Assembly: GCA_930367205.1 (NCBI GenBank)
Contig: OV884015.1
Coordinates: forward strand, 107,138,509-107,202,508
Length of the DNA stretch: 64,000 nt
Origin: Acanthosoma haemorrhoidale
Lineage: Eukaryota > Arthropoda > Insecta > Hemiptera > Acanthosomatidae
Reading direction: 5' to 3'
Shown one piece after another: positions 30,205 to 43,640 of the stretch (the stretch's first letter is position 1; each line of letters begins with the position of its first letter). The position numbers and the translations under genes were made by a program. A model generated the notes under the pieces. The model was given only the letters and a program-made list of their open reading frames with translations, did not search any database and had not been told where the DNA came from.

Positions 30205-30860
30205 CATTCAGAGACTCTTTTTCTTTCATAGCCCCTTTAAGTGTACAGATAATTACATACAACTATAGACCCTCAGGCGAATCTATTTACAAATTATTTT
30301 TGTATATACTGTAGCGTCGCTTCAGTATATACAGGTTTTGTAATTTTATAAAAATTATATAATGGAATAAACAAGTATAATGATACACATTATACGTGAT
30401 TGGACCGAACTGACTCTAATAAAGGTGATGGGGCTCACCTTTTTGATCAAACTTGACACTAACTTACATACTAATTCTTACATACTAATTCTTACATACT
30501 AATATACTAATTCTTAACCTAATTTTTCCCCGACAGTGTTAAACACTGGGTTTGTGAGGTGCTGCAACGAGTCAAACAACTTCACGTGTCTCCAGCGTAT
30601 GAGCACACTCGCCGACGGCACACCAAGCAACGGGTGCAGGTCAGCGTTCTTCAACCTCTCGAAAGAGGTATGTCGGACCACTTTTCGCATTATCCTATTC
30701 TGGAAATGTTGGAGACGTTTGGCTGTATTGTCAGTCAAGTGGGTAAATAGTGGGGCACCGTACAGCAGAGCTGGCCGGAGGACACATTTATATACCATCA
30801 GTTTGAGACGAAGCGACAGGTTGGGTGAAGTTAGCAAGTGCGATAGCTGTGTCGTACTTT
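30205..30860 (-). mobile_element. LINE-B 3' part, minus strand
   Basis: Minus-strand RT C-terminus followed by a 3' UTR ending GGGGCTATGAAAGAAAAA (plus-strand start at about 30213). The UTR matches 12358-12872 (without its insert), with short direct repeats of CTTACATACTAATT at 30463-30510. Confidence 0.87.
30514..30860 (-). pseudogene. LINE-B reverse transcriptase C-terminal fragment
   Basis: The minus frame 30837-30514 reads LTSPNLSLRLKLMVYKCVLRPALLYGAPLFTHL, QHFQNRIMRKVVRHTSF and LHPLLGVPS. This is the post-catalytic thumb region of Jockey-type RT (the same region of LINE-A reads NKLLIYKVILKPIWTYGIELWG). All upstream domains are missing, so it is a 5'-truncated insertion. The same block recurs on the plus strand at 60525-60900 in a more decayed form. 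Confidence 0.85.
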
Positions 30861-32321
30861 TTTTATTTTATTACTAAAATGAGTAGAGAAATAGAGATGC
30901 CTATTTTTATAGCCAGATAGTGCATTGAGAAAGCTGGCGAGTTCTCTTGCCCTTCTATAGTATAGTACTTTGGCAAGGTTTTTCTTCCCCTTTTGGAGGG
31001 AGAAGATTACGCAATCACTCAAGAGGGGACAGTATTTAAAACTCAGTACAGTTGTACAATGAGAAAAAAGAAATGAAAAAGCATGGGCAAGATGGTACCC
31101 ATCAGCCGACTGGATAAATAAATTATCAATACATCCAATTGTTCTGGATTTAGAAAAAAAAATATTAATCACTTTTAAGTGCGTTAGTGGAAAATTAAAT
31201 ATCTTTTTCACGTACGTACAAAGGTGACATAAAACCCAAAATGAGACTGACAGAAAGGGTTGTTCAAGTTTCCGAGGTATTCATTATATAGGACATATAG
31301 AATTTTAGCTTTAAAAATGAAATTGGCCGTTTCCGCGTAAAAAAAAAAAAATTTGTAGAATAGGTTTTATTTTTGAAATTGTATATGCTGCTTAATTTGA
31401 GGAATATTCTACGGTAAGGATAAGAAAAGAATTTATAGCAAATTTATTATTATCTAACGGCTTTTTTTGAAACAATCATTCTGATGTGACAACAAATTAA
31501 TCTTTATCAAAAAAAAGAACTTACTGAATGCCCACTGACAACCGATAATTAGTTATTTTTTCCTCTTTCGACAAACGTTGTTTGCACACATGTGGGAATC
31601 GGCCGCGTGACCATTTTTCCCTTGACTAACCCTTCGATGAATTGAAGCCTGAGGCAATTCTCAGCCTGATTGAAACCAGTAGATAAACGCACAATTCCAA
31701 ATAGACAATAATTCAATGTGCCTGTTCTCTATTAAAGCACTTTAATTGCATTCTCTAATTAACTAGTGTTGGTTTTATCTTAGGACAGAATTTGTTAAAT
31801 TTTAATGACATATAATTAATTTAAATCAAACAATTGTTTTGATAAAGACAGTCCAAATAAATAGAGTTAAAACGATTTCAATCCATTTCAATAATTAAAA
31901 TTTAATTACAACAAAACTGTTTTGATGATACAACAAATTGTTTATCTAACGATAATCAAGAAAAAATACTATAATTTAAAAGAATAGTATCCTAATTTTC
32001 CAAATTTTAGGTAAATAAACTAATTTCGTGAAGATATATGTACATTTATAGATTCCACTACTGTATAAACTGTACTGCACCTGCCGTAGAAAAATAAATT
32101 AACACGGATTCAAAATCCAGGACATGGAACCTACAAGAAGGGTACAACTTGACAAAAATATACACGGAACGGGTTTAATAGAGGCTAGATTACGCTTCGT
32201 AATAGGAATATATGTCTACGATTTGGCATGGACTGTAAATATTTGTTAGGAATACATTTAATAGGCCGTAGGAATCCATAGATTACATGAAATGTATTAG
32301 AGCAAATTTTATTAAATTTGA
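30861..32321 (+). other. AT-rich DNA, nothing recognised
   Basis: A 126-codon minus-strand frame (31211-30831) has no motif and partly overlaps the LINE-B end. I treat it as chance. Confidence 0.45.
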
Positions 32322-32700
32322 GTACTGCACCACTCATCCCTTTAATCCTCCTCGGAGACTGAAACGGCAATGGGCTCGTGACCTGCTATAAATGCGTGAC
32401 AGTAGGAGTCCTGGCTGTTTCTCCAATCATGTCCTGAGTGTATGTGGCTCTCGCGCCTTTCGTCAGCCTCCACTGCATCGTATCCGGTGACGCGGTTGAC
32501 GGAGGAGCGTGGGGGACTTCCCAAGACTCCGCTACCTCTTTCGTACGTGAGGGAGGTGACTGTGCTGTCTGGGCTGTTTTTAGATACTGTACGAATGAGC
32601 GAGTGAATACAAATTGTAAATACGGTACGAATGAGAACATTTATCAAAATTACTTATTGCCCAATAAGCCAGACTGTAATTTTATCATAATAAAGAAGTT
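32322..32700 (+). mobile_element. LINE-A fragment
   Basis: Last ~25 codons of ORF2 (from ACTGCACCACTCATCCC) and the complete 3' UTR, with small internal deletions near 32414 and 32565. Ends TTTTATCATAATAAAG. Confidence 0.88.
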
Positions 32701-34829
32701 TCAATGGTCAAATTTAGGTAAGATTTTTGGAGTTATTGACGCTCGGCCGAGAATAACACAAACAAGAATTTTATATCACCCTCTTAAGTTTATTCCCCTT
32801 AACACTAAAATATTTAGTTTATTCTCCTTTTCAGCTAAAAATATCGCGTTATTTCATTTATTACTAACCAACTTTAGAGTTTTAGTAATCTCTCTCAGAG
32901 ACTGTGTCTTCTCCGGCTTGGTGAAACAATGGTTTTTGGCCAGATGAATTTTTTTGCTGGAGGCATTTCCACCACTCTCTTGGATTCCAGCTTCTCTCTT
33001 AAATGACTGGACTGCTGGATGGAATATTTTAAGCATACTAATGTTTAGTCCAGAGGGTTTTTTTCATCTGTCACAGTTTTAAAAATTCATTTCAACCATT
33101 TTTTTTTTTCGGAGGTACCCTCCTAAAATATTAAATGTCAATTTTCATTTGCGGTATACCGATTTATGAATGAATAATGCCATATGGTGTGTTTCCATCA
33201 AAATGTTTCCATCCTTTTGAAATTTTAATTTTATATATCCTGCAATGCTTTAAAATTTAATGATTAGTTTTCGGTTAGATTACTATAACAGTAAGTATAG
33301 GGGGGGGATAAACATATTAGGTATAAATGAATTTCAAAATGGACGGGAAAAAATGTGGGTGCCTAAAAGTGTCTACAGGACATTTCCTTCACAAGACTCC
33401 AAAATCACCATTTTATGGTACATATCACAAAGTACACATAAAACTTACCATGTCACAATCAACTAAAAACTCTGAACAAAATGCAATATCCTAAGAAGTT
33501 ACAAGACAACGAAACCTACACTGAAAATGCCAATTTATGTCCAACGAAAGTACAAATCATCGATTCCTTGTAAATTGTGAATTCCCAAATTTCTACTAAT
33601 AGAAAAAATACAGCAGGCCACTATTCGAAGGGAACTCTCGAGTTTTTTTCTAATTAATTAATTTCAAGCTACAATTTCGAAATTCACGCCCGTTTTTAGT
33701 TAGAGCCGAAATTTAGCTTTCAATGTCATACGTTTCCAAAGTTAGGCTCTCATGTAGTTTCGAAACGGGAACGTTTTTCCAAAATTCAACTGCAGATTAT
33801 TAACGAACAATCTGAAGTCTTAATTGAGACAGAAAGTGATATTTTTAATAGTTGAATAGAATGGTTATTGTGGGGTTTGTTTTTTTTATGGGGGGGGGGT
33901 AAATGTTATTTTTTCTTTCTGATTACGAGTCCTAGCTTATTATTTAAAAATTCAGATTTTAATTTGTAACCCTCATGTTTGCCCAATTCCATCATTTGCG
34001 TTACTGTACGCAGATATGGAAAATAAATAGAAATTACTCCAAAAAAAAAAATATGAATTCAACAGTTTTTTGTACCACTATTAGCCCCATAATTAAGTAA
34101 GTCAATAGTTAACAAGTAAGTTAATAGTTAATAATCTAATTCCGGGATTGAGAAGATGATATTCCCGTGCTATGTTTGCGGCCAGTTCTAAATGTAGGAT
34201 ATCCCCAATATCCCACAGGCTGGATGGCAATAAAACTGTCCTGGGCAGGGATGGCACAGATGAGCCCGCGGCTAGAACAAACAATCTCCCTTCTCTTTCT
34301 TTATGCTTTTTGCTATCAGTCCTTCTTCTGTGTACAAAGGTGCAGTTTTTTACGGTAATTCTTTTTTATCAATTCGTTCCTTTTCACAAAAGAGAATGAA
34401 TTCTTTGTCTTTTTAGAATGCAATGTTGGTTTTGGAATTTTCATCAATGTCCTAAATGAAAAAGTAACTACTTTACTTCCAGGTCTATACCACTGAATTA
34501 CACGTATTCAACGCACATCCACTTCTTACGACTAACTTTGCAATATTTAGGAGCCCAGAAAGGTACAAAGAGAAACAATGTGCTACAAAATTATTTTAAT
34601 TAATAGGAAAGGAAGTATGTAAAAATATATGAATATTTATCAATGCATAATTTACAGTCAAAAAATATCAGACCAAGAGGCCTCGAGTAATTATAAATCT
34701 TTCAAAAAGAGTGTGATGCCATAAATACGAAAATAAACTATTAATTCACAAAGGCATAGCAAAAACAATCTGAACAAATAAATGAACTGAAATCATCGAT
34801 CAGAGCAAAACGGTATCTAAGTATCATTC
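32701..34829 (+). other. AT-rich DNA, nothing recognised
   Basis: Short frames only. G-runs at 33301-33307 and 33889-33898. Confidence 0.45.
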
Positions 34830-34832
34830 CAG

Positions 34833-34990
34833 CGCTCCGTTTCCTCTTTCGGGTGCGCTGGAGGTTACAACCATGTGGATTTGGCAGGTGTTTGTAAATA
34901 CTTTATGAATGAGCGAGTGAATGAAAATTATCACAATTACTTATTGCCCAATGAGGCAGATTGTAATTTTATCATAATAAAGTTTTTTTA
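34833..34990 (+). mobile_element. LINE-A 3' UTR fragment
   Basis: Only the last ~160 bp of the UTR (CGCTCCGTTTCC to ATCATAATAAAG), with a 25-bp deletion. Confidence 0.8.
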
Positions 34991-35004
34991 TCAATATCTA
35001 ACCA

Positions 35005-35297
35005 TTGAGCACAGTCATTGTCCAGTTTCAAGCATCTCTATATCCGTCTTGGAAGATTAAAGCGGTAGTGGCCACATAAACTCATATCAGTGTGAATCCT
35101 GGCAATTGCCAATCTCTGCAGTCAAGTCCTGAGCGTATGTGACTTTTCCACGGGCTCGATTCGGCTAATGGAGATGTGTGGGTGATCTCTGAAGCATTTA
35201 CTTGATGGTGAGGGTCCCTGAGCTTTGCATATCTGTATGACGTATTGGAAAATTTCTCTTATTGCCAACTAGGGCAGATTTTGTAAAAAAAAAATAG
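35005..35297 (+). mobile_element. Old LINE-A fragment
   Basis: Strongly diverged copy of the ORF2 end and UTR, still recognisable from CACAGTCATTG, GGCAATTGCCAATCTCTGCA, TCCTGAGCGTATGTG and ATTGCCAACTAGGGCAGATT. It follows the younger fragment 34833-34990 in the same orientation. Confidence 0.65.
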
Positions 35298-36020
35298 TTT
35301 CTAACTTTAAAGAAATACAGTTCTTATTTCATTCCTTATAGTCATCGAGGAGCACCTTCCAGTGGTGTTCGCGATCAGAAAATGACAACATTTAAATTAA
35401 TTTATAACAGGCATTAGGTAATATATATATTGAACAATAATGCACTAGCAAACTTGCACTAAACTGTACACATTGCTCACACACTAATCAGAACATTGCT
35501 CACTAAAAGCTTACCTATGTAAATTCAAACTGCAAGACTATCCAACATGCATTCGTGAATATACACTCCATACATTAGCTACGATTGGTCGATATCCGTT
35601 AAAGAAAGATTATGAGTTTTATATTTAAAAAAAAAGTGTAGGAAGTAAGAGGAACCAGATGTTACAAACAAATACTTAAAGGGCTTTAAGGAATTCCGCT
35701 CTAAAGCGGGTGAAAAAGATGAGCTTTATATTTTCAAGGGATTATCTTTTTATTCTTACTCATTTTAATAATGCTTTTTTTCTATGCTATTTTTATTTTT
35801 TTCCTGTAAACATGTTTTACATAATGAATGGGATTCCAGGGGCTACCGAGTGGGAGTTTATCCCGAATCCCGACGTGTGTAAGACACGTAAGTTTTCTCG
35901 ATCGAGAATTTTTTAGTGAAGCATTCGAGTCGGATCGGATCACTCAAAAACTTCAGTAAGAGTTAAGGGCTGCTCAGGGGCTCATATAAACCAGATTAAA
36001 GTATTCGTGATATTTCGATA
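35298..36020 (+). other. AT-rich DNA, nothing recognised
   Basis: No gene or repeat assigned. Confidence 0.45.
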
Positions 36021-36021
36021 T

Positions 36022-36396
36022 TTCCTAAAATTCCATAGTAACCTATCCGACCACCCTGATTCCCTAGCACAGTCATTGCACTGCACCACTCATCCCTATA
36101 ATCCTCCTCGGAGACTAAAACGGCAGTGGCCTCGTGACCTGCTATAAATAAGTGATAGTGGGAGTTCTGGCAATGGCCAGTTTCTCTAATCATGTCCTTA
36201 GCGTCTGTGGCTCTCGCGCTCTTGGTCAGCCTCCGATGGCTCTTATCCAGTGACGCGGCTGACGTAGGAGCGTGGGGGACTTCCCAAGACTCCACTCCTC
36301 CTTCGCACGCGAGGGAGGTGACGACCATGTGGACTTGGGGGGCCTCTGGGTTGTTTGTATATATAGTATGAATGAGCGAGTGAATGAAAATTTTAA
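36022..36396 (+). mobile_element. LINE-A fragment, 3' truncated
   Basis: Last ~35 codons of ORF2 and the first ~270 bp of the UTR. Stops after GTGAATGAAAATTTTAAATT, so the terminal block is missing, as in 10884-11206. Confidence 0.86.
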
Positions 36397-36991
36397 ATTA
36401 AATTTTGGCCACTGTTTAGTAGTGCATGCTTCTCTGATCGGCATAGCTTCCGGTGAGTTGTGAATTCTACGATATTTTACACCAATTAGCCAATCGTGCA
36501 AAAACTTACAATAGGCAAATCATAGGCTGTGTTTTTTTTCTTTCTAGGGCTCCTGTTTAATGGCGTTAACAGATTTCTTAACTCAAAGCTACAAAACTAT
36601 AACTACTAACAATAAATGGGTTAGCTTATAATCCAAATCGTAATGACGCCATCAACACATTCAAATTCGATGAGGTGAGGAATCAGTCATAACTTTAGCG
36701 GATGGTCTGGCTAGTTCACACATGTGTTAACAGTAATCTTCGAAATAATTTTTTTTGTTTTTTGGCACAGACTAGTGGAAGAGGCTTTGATTTCAAGCAG
36801 GGACAAATAAACCCAAGTAAAAAATATAATAATATAATAATGTTGTAGAATAAATTGATACTATTGATACTGATGATTTGATTTTATTGTGGATACGCTC
36901 AGTCCAATAATCTCTGGGGCCAAGGGATCAGTGGGTAAGTCGAACTAAGGTCAAAATAAGACTTTTAGAATGATGATGGATAGGATAAATT
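36397..36991 (+). other. Unassigned DNA
   Basis: Nothing recognised. Confidence 0.45.
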
Positions 36992-37080
36992 GTATTAATA
37001 AGTAATTCTACGATAACCAGAGACCTCCCAAGTCCGCATGGTTGTCACCTCCCTCACGTGCGAAGGAGGAAGCGGAGTCG
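36992..37080 (-). mobile_element. LINE-A UTR fragment, part a of a mosaic
   Basis: Minus-strand UTR piece with an internal deletion. Its right flank (37081-37131, TTATGTTAATTAAAATCTTG onward) is the same as the flank after 37586. Confidence 0.82.
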
Positions 37081-37150
37081 TTATGTTAATTAAAATCTTG
37101 TTATGTATTATACATATATGTGGTATATGCATTGTACTAATAAGTAATGC

Positions 37151-37284
37151 ATTGTATTAATAAGTAATTGTGATAAATGATCTAATTCATACAATATTTA
37201 CAATTTTCATTCACTCGCTCATTCATACAGTATTTACAAGTAGCCCAGAGACCTCCCAAGTCCACATGGTTGTCACCTCCCTCA
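37151..37284 (-). mobile_element. LINE-A UTR fragment, part b of a mosaic
   Basis: 37161-37283 is identical over 123 bp to 37441-37563. Confidence 0.88.
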
Positions 37285-37394
37285 AATGAGTTCATTTGGT
37301 CCTCAGCGGAGTGAAATTACATTATAGCGATTATGTAATAGGTATTTAATTATTGATAAACGGCTAATTTTATGTTAACTTTTTTTTAGATAGA

Positions 37395-37585
37395 TAAACA
37401 ACTTTATTAGGATAAAATTACAATCTGCCTCATTGGGCAATAAGTAATTGTGATAAATGATCTAATTCATACAATATTTACAATTTTCATTCACTCGCTC
37501 ATTCATACAGTATTTACAAGTAGCCCAGAGACCTCCCAAGTCCACATGGTTGTCACCTCCCTCGCGTGCGAAGGAGGAAGCGGAG
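37395..37585 (-). mobile_element. LINE-A UTR fragment, part c of a mosaic
   Basis: The most complete of the three, starting at the UTR 3' end (CAACTTTATTAGGATAAAATT). It shares its interior with part b and its left end and flank with part a. Confidence 0.88.
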
Positions 37586-37640
37586 TCGTTATGTTAATTA
37601 AAATCTTGTTATGTATTATAGATATATGTGGTATACGCAT

Positions 37641-39441
37641 ATAAATATATGGCACCCCCTGTTGGCAGAGATACTGTCAGAAGGACTTATTAATAAAAAA
37701 AGTCTTTATCAGTATAAAATAAACACATTTAAAAAAAAAAAAAAAAAAAATGAAACTACTAAGACATAAACGGGTTGATTATTAAGTTTGGTCCTTGCCT
37801 GCTGTTTACATCGTCCGTTTAAGCTACTTAAGGGCACTCCCTAACCAAACTAAACCACTTTTAATTAGCCTGATGCTTATAATCAGCTTCACAGCTCCAC
37901 CTGTTACCTCTGCTTATCAGCAATTAAACCGGCTGAGTAATTGGCGCTAAATATTGAATGAGCCGTCTCGCTGCTCGTCCTCACCCAGATGTATTTATTT
38001 ATAGAAAATAATTAAAACATTATCGAATTCCCTATCCGCGCGCCTATGTAATGGTATAATCTGTTATTTAGCAGAAGAAAAAAAACGTAGAAGAATCACG
38101 ATCATAAAACCGTTCGAGGTCAAGTTAAAAGGGTAGCTTATACCTTAATAGACGTATTTAGAAATAGAATCTGATTTGTCTTTTTGCAGACAGTTTATTG
38201 AACCATAAAAATCATTCAAGGCCAATTTAATAAAAATCCTTTAAAAGTCAAACTTTATTTTATAAGTAAAGACTTCCTCATAGGTAAGTTATTAACTATA
38301 TTATATTTTACACGATAAGCTGTCTATGGTCGTCAAGATTTCTATCATTGCTTTCAAAACATTATTTATTGATACTTTTGTTATTTTCAAATGTTGGGCT
38401 TAACTTTTAAAAATACACAAGATAATTAAAAGTGTTGTTGAATAAAACTTTTAGATTTCAGTTAGTTGTCAACTAATGGATAAAATACATAATAAAGTAA
38501 ATAAAATAAAGTGAAGGAAATCTCTCCTATGAATAAATAAATAAATTTGGTTCAAGCTAACAAAATGAAAATAATTCACAACAAACAAAATAAATTATAT
38601 TATACTCAACTTTTAAAAAACATACCAATCCACAGTATATGTAAATATATAAATGTATGAATAGTTAATAAAATGTAAACAATGAAAAGATCGGTATAAG
38701 AGATAATAAAATAAAAATATATCCGGGATACTTAAACACGAGATAAATAAGTAAATAATAAAGAAAGTTTAAAGATTACGGATATAGATAAATAAACTGT
38801 ATGTATAATAGCATAACATAAAAGAGTTGATAAAAAAAAAATTAGTTCAAAGAAATCTGAATGTTTGGTTGAGGGTAAAGATCTTCATCTAAGAATTAAG
38901 AGGGAGAGAATTCCAGAGATTGGCATCCAGGAAAATAAAAGACGATTACTCCATACCTAAGTAAAGTATAGCCTCCCCCTTTCGGACTCGACAATAAAAT
39001 ATTGGAACTAGATTTATATAAAGTTGAAGAAGGAAATATTAGGCTTAACAGGAAAGGGGTGTGTTGCCGAATTGAAACATGGCTGGCGAGGGTTGGCACC
39101 ACTAATGGCCATGTGCCAATAAATACGGTCGGTAAGCGCCCCCCCCCCCTTCGAAATTTTATCGCATCCTCTTCCTAGTATCCTTCTTTTTTTCGTTTTC
39201 CCGACCATCTTTGTTCAAATTCTCTAACTTTTTCAATGAAAAAATGGTAAAAAATGAAAAAAAAAATCAATTAGAAAAGTCTCACTCAGTTACAATTACC
39301 TTAAATAACCGAGCCCAAAGGAAGAGGCTCTACTTTAATACAGATACCGAGCCAATTTCTTGTACAACAAATTTCGAAATATGATCATTTTGCGTGGTTT
39401 GAAATAGAATAGCGGAAAACTTTTATTTTTTTATCAACAAC
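37641..39441 (+). other. AT-rich DNA, nothing recognised
   Basis: Contains an A20 run at 37731-37750 and a C11 run near 39140. No gene is assigned. Confidence 0.45.
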
Positions 39442-39997
39442 AATCTTTATTATGATAAAATTACAATCTGCCTCATTGGGTAATAAGTAATTGAGAAGAA
39501 TGTTCTCATTCGTACCATATTTACAATTCATCATTCACTCGTTCATTCATACAGTATTTACAAACAGCCCAGATGCCTCCCAAATCCACATAGTTGTCAC
39601 TTCCCTCACATGCAAAAAAGGAAGCGGAGTCTTGGCAAGTCCCTCACACTCCTCCGTCAGCCGCGTCACCGGATACGAGCCAGTGGAGGCTGACGAAGAG
39701 TGCGAGAGTCACAGACGCTCAGGACATGATTGGAGAAACTGGCCATTGCCAGGACTCCCTCTGGTGCGCATTTATAGCAGGTCACGAGGCCACTGCCGTT
39801 TCAGTCTCCGAGGAGGGCTAGAGGGATGAGTGGCGCAGTGCAATGACAGTGCTGTGTGGATAGGTTACAATGGAATTTCATGAACTTGGAAGGGATGAAT
39901 TAATGAATGTATGGAATATTCAGATCATTATGAAGGGTTTCGTTGCTGTCGTAATAAGGGGCATTGACTATTGTTTTCAGGACTTTTGATTAAAAGT
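39442..39997 (-). mobile_element. LINE-A copy, minus strand
   Basis: Complete UTR end (CTTTATTATGATAAAATTAC) back through about 70 codons of ORF2 to the FQSKVLR block near 39995. Several indels. Confidence 0.88.
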
Positions 39998-42393
39998 AAA
40001 ATAAAACTTTCAGTAAATGAATATTATTCGTATCAATGAATTATACAATATTAAATTAAAAAGAAAACCGTTCACAGTTAAATCCTCCGTCTATCGCGTC
40101 GCTAGATACGACCACAAACATTAAGCTGACCTTAACAAAGTCAAATTTGACTACACAAAACTGACCTAGAACATTCTGAAGTAAGCACTATCCACCACCG
40201 GAGAAGGATGAACAATGACTAAGTCGCCATCTTACTTTTTCTTATTTAGGTTTTTTTTATAATTCCAAATTTTATGCATCGTTTCTAAATGTTACAAATA
40301 TCATCTCGCTGATCTGTAGGATAGAACATGTAGATACCAATAAGAGCTGCGACAATAATAGCATGGAAACAATTAGAAACGAAAACAATATTCATTTTTG
40401 GAATAAAGAACTTAATATATAATTAAATATACAATTCACATCTGTTCTGTATAAAAACTGCATCTGTAGAAGTTAAATTGTTCGACTGAGGCGTCTCAAT
40501 GAAGCAGAAGCTCCAGATAACTTTTTGTCGGGGATTCAATAGGCATTATTAAACTTCAGCTGCCAAGCGTGAAATTTCTAATCAGACTCTTTTATTCTTA
40601 TAGAGTATTATTATTTTTTTTTGTAAAAGTTTATATAAAATGAAATAAATAGTTTTTTATTTTTTTATCAACTCGTATTTAGACATTGGGCCAAGTTCTT
40701 CTTTTTTTACAAAACAATTCCAATCAGTAGATGCAATAGTCTGCGTTACTATTTTAATTATTATATAGATCAAAAATTATCATATTTTTATAAACAGTAA
40801 GCTGCTAGTAATATTTTGACCTTCAATTCATTTTTTTTTTCAATTTGAATTGTGTAGCTTATTTAAATTGTGAATGACAATGTAATTTTGTTTTTTTCCC
40901 AGTTTAAATTTTTACAGCTTCAGAGAATGATGTTTTTTACAAAAAAAAAATGAAGCTGTTGTATGATAAGGTCTTTCGTTGTCCTTCCTTTTCTTTATTA
41001 TGTAGACCAATATTAATTTATATAAATTTATTAATCTAAAAATATTATTATGTTCAGATCAAAAAGGAACGAGGAAAGCAGTAAAAACAAAATAAATTAA
41101 TCTTACCGAATTTTATTGGTGCACACTTCAACATATTTGTACAAAATTAATAATGAAATAAAATGTTGATTCTCCTGAACGTATTAAATAAATCCTAGAT
41201 ATTTTTTTTGTCACTATTGCTCAATGTAATGTCTTAAACCAAAACATGAAGAAAAAAATTATTGAAAACTGAAAATTATTATTATTTTCTTATTGTTAAC
41301 ATAATTAATAAAACCTTTGATTTTTATTACTAAGTCCAAATCGCGCAATCTGAGAATTATCTTAAATGACTAATATCATTATCATTCATTTTTGTGTAAA
41401 CATAGTAAATTTCTTGTAAATACTCGTTTCGAGTCAATAATTCTGTTCTAGTGTAAGGGCGGGTGGAGCATCAATCCAAAACATTACACAATCTTGTTTC
41501 TTTTTTCGATTGGCCAATTTATTGATTAAAGCGTAAAAAGGTGATTTTAAATTTTTAGTTCAAATGTTAAATAAAATTGATATAATTATAAGTGTTTTCC
41601 ATGGAATAATATAAAATTATGAAATTGCAAGATAATAATTGTTCGTAACTTGTTCTTATATTCACTTAGATTTAGGTTCAATCATGTAAAAGATTAAATT
41701 TACATAAAATTTGATTAATTTCTTATTAATCCCTTTAGCCAAACAGTAGAAATCATATGAATTTAACGAACTTAAGATGAGGTCTATGTGCCTTGGTCGT
41801 CAATGAAGTTCGAATGAGGTCGAATCCTGAATCACCGTTGGTAGCCACTTCGTCGTAATAAAACGATTGTAGTCGTAATGACGAGAGGTTTTCTTGGAGG
41901 TTTGAAGGTCGAAAAAAAAAACAATGTTTCGATAAAACATTCCGTTAATCGAAAATAATAATTACATTCAAGTTTAATATAATTTGTATTACGGACAATT
42001 ACTTTAACGATATCACCCAGAATAGAACTGTCTTTGGCAGCAACTAGACGTGGACTGACTAATTGTAACGATAGTCGATCCAAGCGATAATATAAACAAT
42101 GCGCCTGTACACTTTACTCTTTCAACGTAAACAAACCCTTCTTCCAGTTATAATTTGTTTAACTTCAATCGAACAATTTAAAAACATAATCAAATCAAAT
42201 TAAATCTTATCAGTTTTATGTTTGAGTTTATTACTTCAACAAAATTCATTCTTGCTCCAACAAGCTGTGCTCTTACAAAGATCTATTTATTTAACAACTA
42301 AGCTTCAAGCCACAATCAGCATCTAGTCAGAAGAAAACGTGTACTTTCTAAATTTGTGGTAAGTTGTTATGTCAGGTTTAAAAATAATAATAC
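39998..42393 (+). other. AT-rich DNA, nothing recognised
   Basis: Low complexity throughout. No frame with recognisable content. Confidence 0.5.
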
Positions 42394-42740
42394 AACTTTA
42401 TTGTGATAAAATTACAATCTGTTTTATTGGGCAATAAGTAATTGTGATAAATGTTCTCATTCATACCATATTTACAATTCATCATTCAGTGGCTCATTCA
42501 TAGTGTATTTACAAATAGTCCAGAGACCTCCCAAATCCAAATGATTGTGACCTCCCTCGCATGCAAAAGAGGAAGTGGAGTATTGGGAAATCTCCCACGC
42601 AGCTTCGTCAGCCGCGTCACTGGATACGAGCCAGTGAAGGCTAACCAAGATCGCGAGAGCCACAGACGCTCAGGACATGATTGGATAAACTGGCCGTTGC
42701 CGACGAGCCAACTGCCGCTCTCTCCGTCTCCGAGGAGGGC
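42394..42740 (-). mobile_element. LINE-A fragment, minus strand
   Basis: UTR and the last ORF2 codons up to GTCTCCGAGGAGG, with an internal deletion around 42700-42715 that removes the ORF2 stop region. Confidence 0.86.
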
Positions 42741-43437
42741 GGGTATAAAATACCCGATATAGATACTCTTCCATTGGTACTGAGCAGCATCGAATATACA
42801 TACGTACTCGCTACACATGACCGAAGATGCGAAGACTTTGTGGAGGGCAGGAGTGGCCAGGCAGAAGAGTGTGACCCCCCCCCCACTCTTGGACCTGCTC
42901 CAGTTTTCTGTCTCTGTTTGCAGCCTCAGCCGCCCCCCCCCCAACCTCCCTTTGGTCTAATTCACGGCTATTTATTCCCCTTCCTCGAGTGGTCTGCTCT
43001 CTTAAATCTTATAGAGGGAGGGGGAGATAGCAGAAAAACGATTCCCAGTGGCTTTTCTCGCAGCATTAAATATGAAAAACTAATAAAAAAAATCTAGAAA
43101 ATACTCATCGCTAAAATCACAAACTGAAACACGAAAAAAAAAAACGACCGGCCTAAGCTTTAATGAGTTAATTTTAATATCACGATTTTTTGGTTTAAAA
43201 CGTCACTATGCGACCAACTCCCCGTATGAGTAATAATAAACAATGCAACTAAAATATAATTCAATTACGACTGACTAACAAAACAAATGTCCCACAAAAA
43301 GTAAAAAAATTATTAAGAACATTCCAGTAAATAAATTTAACTATTGAACAAGATATAGCAGAAGATAATAATAAAACTCAGTGAAATACCTTAGTATTGT
43401 ATTTCTATAATGATGCATATTAATTACAATAAATTTT
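42741..43437 (+). other. Unassigned DNA with C-runs
   Basis: A GC-richer patch (42780-42990) with C-runs at about 42876-42887 and 42932-42940. The 138-codon frame 42681-43097 has no recognised motif and starts inside the LINE-A fragment. Confidence 0.4.
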
Positions 43438-43640
43438 TTTTTTGTTTTTTCATATCCCCTTGTTACAAAATTATACGAAAATTACTACAAACGAATCTAT
43501 TTACAATTGCTTCATTATATATCCTGTAGCTTGGCTACATTTTATACAAATTCTGTTTTCTACTAATTGTGACCTGCTTTGTACAAAAGTATAAGGATGT
43601 ACATTATACATTAATGGACTGAACTACTATAAAACCATTA
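43438..43640 (-). mobile_element. LINE-B 3' UTR fragment, diverged
   Basis: Resembles 30213-30420: T-run, TTTTCATATCCCC, CTATTTACAATTGC, CTGTAGC..GGCTACATT, TACATTATAC and GGACTGAACT. Confidence 0.68.

Noticed and set aside
36992..37641. CRISPR-like pattern of repeated segments
   Set aside because: The repeats are LINE UTR pieces of different lengths with shared flanks, in an insect genome. There is no spacer structure.
38890..39210. Possible LINE RT remnant or gene in a patch with C-run
   Set aside because: No RT block could be read in any frame. The open minus-strand frames have no recognised motif.
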